A DNA stretch of 64,000 nucleotides from Microbacterium sediminis (GTDB lineage Bacteria; Actinomycetota; Actinomycetes; Actinomycetales; Microbacteriaceae), in assembly GCF_004564075.1 (NCBI RefSeq), contig NZ_CP038256.1, positions 2,046,001 to 2,110,000 of the forward strand. The letters are read 5' to 3'. Shown piece by piece: positions 63,379-64,000 of this stretch (position 1 is the first letter of the stretch; every line of letters begins with the position of its first letter). Position numbers and translations under genes: made by a program. Below the pieces are notes generated by a model. It searched no databases. It was not told the DNA's origin and saw nothing but the letters and a program-made list of their open reading frames with translations.

Positions 63379-64000
63379 TCAGCCGAGCACTCCCCCGGAC
63401 TCCTCCAGGTAGCAGGCGCCGCACAGCGACTCGTAGGTGACGAAGTGATCGTCGCGCACGGCGGCCGTGGCGGCGTCGATCGCGACCTGATCGCCGTCGA
63501 ACACGAAGCGGCCGTTCACGAGCCGCCCGTTGAAGAGCGCCTTGCGGCCGCAGCGGCAGATCGTCTTGAGCTCCTCGAGCGTATGGGCGATCTCCAGCAG
63601 GCGGGCCGATCCGGGGAACGCCGCCGTGCGGAAGTCGGTGCGGATGCCGTATGCCATCACGGGAATGCCGTCCTCCACCGCGATGCGGAAGAGGTCATCG
63701 ACCTGCTCGGAGGTGAGGAACTGCGCCTCGTCCACGAGCAGGCAGGCGACATCGCGCGGGCGCCCCGGGATCAGCGCGTCCTGCGCCTCGCGGCGGACGC
63801 GCTCCCTCTCGCGCGCGAACAGCGCCCGTGCGTCGGCGTCGGGCGCGATGAGGAAGTCCACCGTGCGCGAGACACCCAGGCGCGACTCGATCTGATCGGC
63901 GCCCTTCGTGTCGATCGCGGGCTTGGCGAGCAGCACGGCCTGACCGCGTTCCTCGTAGTTGTACGCGGCCTGCAGCAGCGACGTGGACTTCCCCGAGTTC
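63379..64000 (-). CDS. tdk: thymidine kinase (type II), 3' part
   Basis: The gene runs off the right edge, so its start is not visible. The sequence read from the edge begins '[20 protein letters not shown]', the P-loop of the family. '[19 protein letters not shown]' carries the catalytic DEAQF, and zinc ligands are in 'TICRCGRKA' and '[10 protein letters not shown]'. It phosphorylates thymidine to dTMP in the salvage pathway. About 200 of an expected 210-220 residues are present. Confidence 0.95.
   Translation of the reverse strand, partial: NSGKSTSLLQAAYNYEERGQAVLLAKPAIDTKGADQIESRLGVSRTVDFLIAPDADARALFARERERVRREAQDALIPGRPRDVACLLVDEAQFLTSEQVDDLFRIAVEDGIPVMAYGIRTDFRTAAFPGSARLLEIAHTLEELKTICRCGRKALFNGRLVNGRFVFDGDQVAIDAATAAVRDDHFVTYESLCGACYLEESGGVLG

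Overview
The window is a GC-rich actinobacterial chromosome segment, most likely from Microbacteriaceae (Microbacterium or a close relative). The evidence is strong G/C third-position bias, frequent GTG and TTG starts, many start codons sitting directly behind a -10 box, and actinobacterial synteny: topA-tmk-holB beside a reduced tad locus, acs, RidA, DUF4177, a PASTA penicillin-binding protein and a metallophosphoesterase. No insertion sequence, integrase, CRISPR array or rRNA was seen.

Positions 1-30082 form a large cell-envelope polysaccharide region. It holds two O-antigen polymerase/ligase-like proteins (the first cut by the window edge), a bifunctional galactofuranosyltransferase of the GlfT2 type, a GlfT1-like enzyme, a hexapeptide acetyltransferase, two complete Wzm/Wzt-type ABC exporters, UDP-galactopyranose mutase, a polysaccharide pyruvyl transferase-like protein, several GT2 and GT4 glycosyltransferases, a GtrA/GtrB-like pair framed by two DUF6020-like membrane proteins, a DUF6541-like membrane protein, an OafA-type acyltransferase with an SGNH domain, a secreted three-repeat surface protein, and an LCP-family ligase. 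Together they suggest synthesis of a galactofuranose-containing polymer, ABC export, outside decoration through lipid-linked sugars, and attachment to peptidoglycan. The LCP gene overlaps purE.

Positions 30600-37000 are housekeeping and accessory genes: a conserved hypothetical, a rhomboid protease, GyrI-like and DUF2306-like proteins, a MerR-type regulator that runs antisense into tRNA-Lys, a D-2-hydroxyacid dehydrogenase, a nicotinamidase, and an EamA transporter. Two extragenic palindromic repeat patches lie here. Positions 36708-41281 hold the glyoxylate shunt: a RamB-like regulator divergent from aceA, followed by aceB.

Positions 41282-46000 hold a structured leader in front of an FBP (EF-G-binding type) zinc-finger gene, an NAD(P)-binding protein, a fatty-acid desaturase, tRNA-Thr, and a lipoprotein alpha/beta hydrolase. 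Positions 45756-50388 are holB, tmk and topA. Positions 50446-53263 are a compact tad (Flp pilus-like) operon. Positions 53489-61076 are acs, RidA, DUF4177, a class A PBP, a phosphoesterase, tRNA-Pro with a duplicated 3' tail and terminator, and a HAD phosphatase. The right end carries an FMN-dependent 2-hydroxyacid oxidase, galE, and the 3' part of thymidine kinase.

The most interesting items are: the galactan synthesis and export set; the GtrA/GtrB/DUF6020 module; a palindrome (AACTCAC-N4-GTGA) shared by the aceA and acs control regions; the leader RNA before the FBP gene; the tandem duplication of the tRNA-Pro tail; and the modular surface protein.
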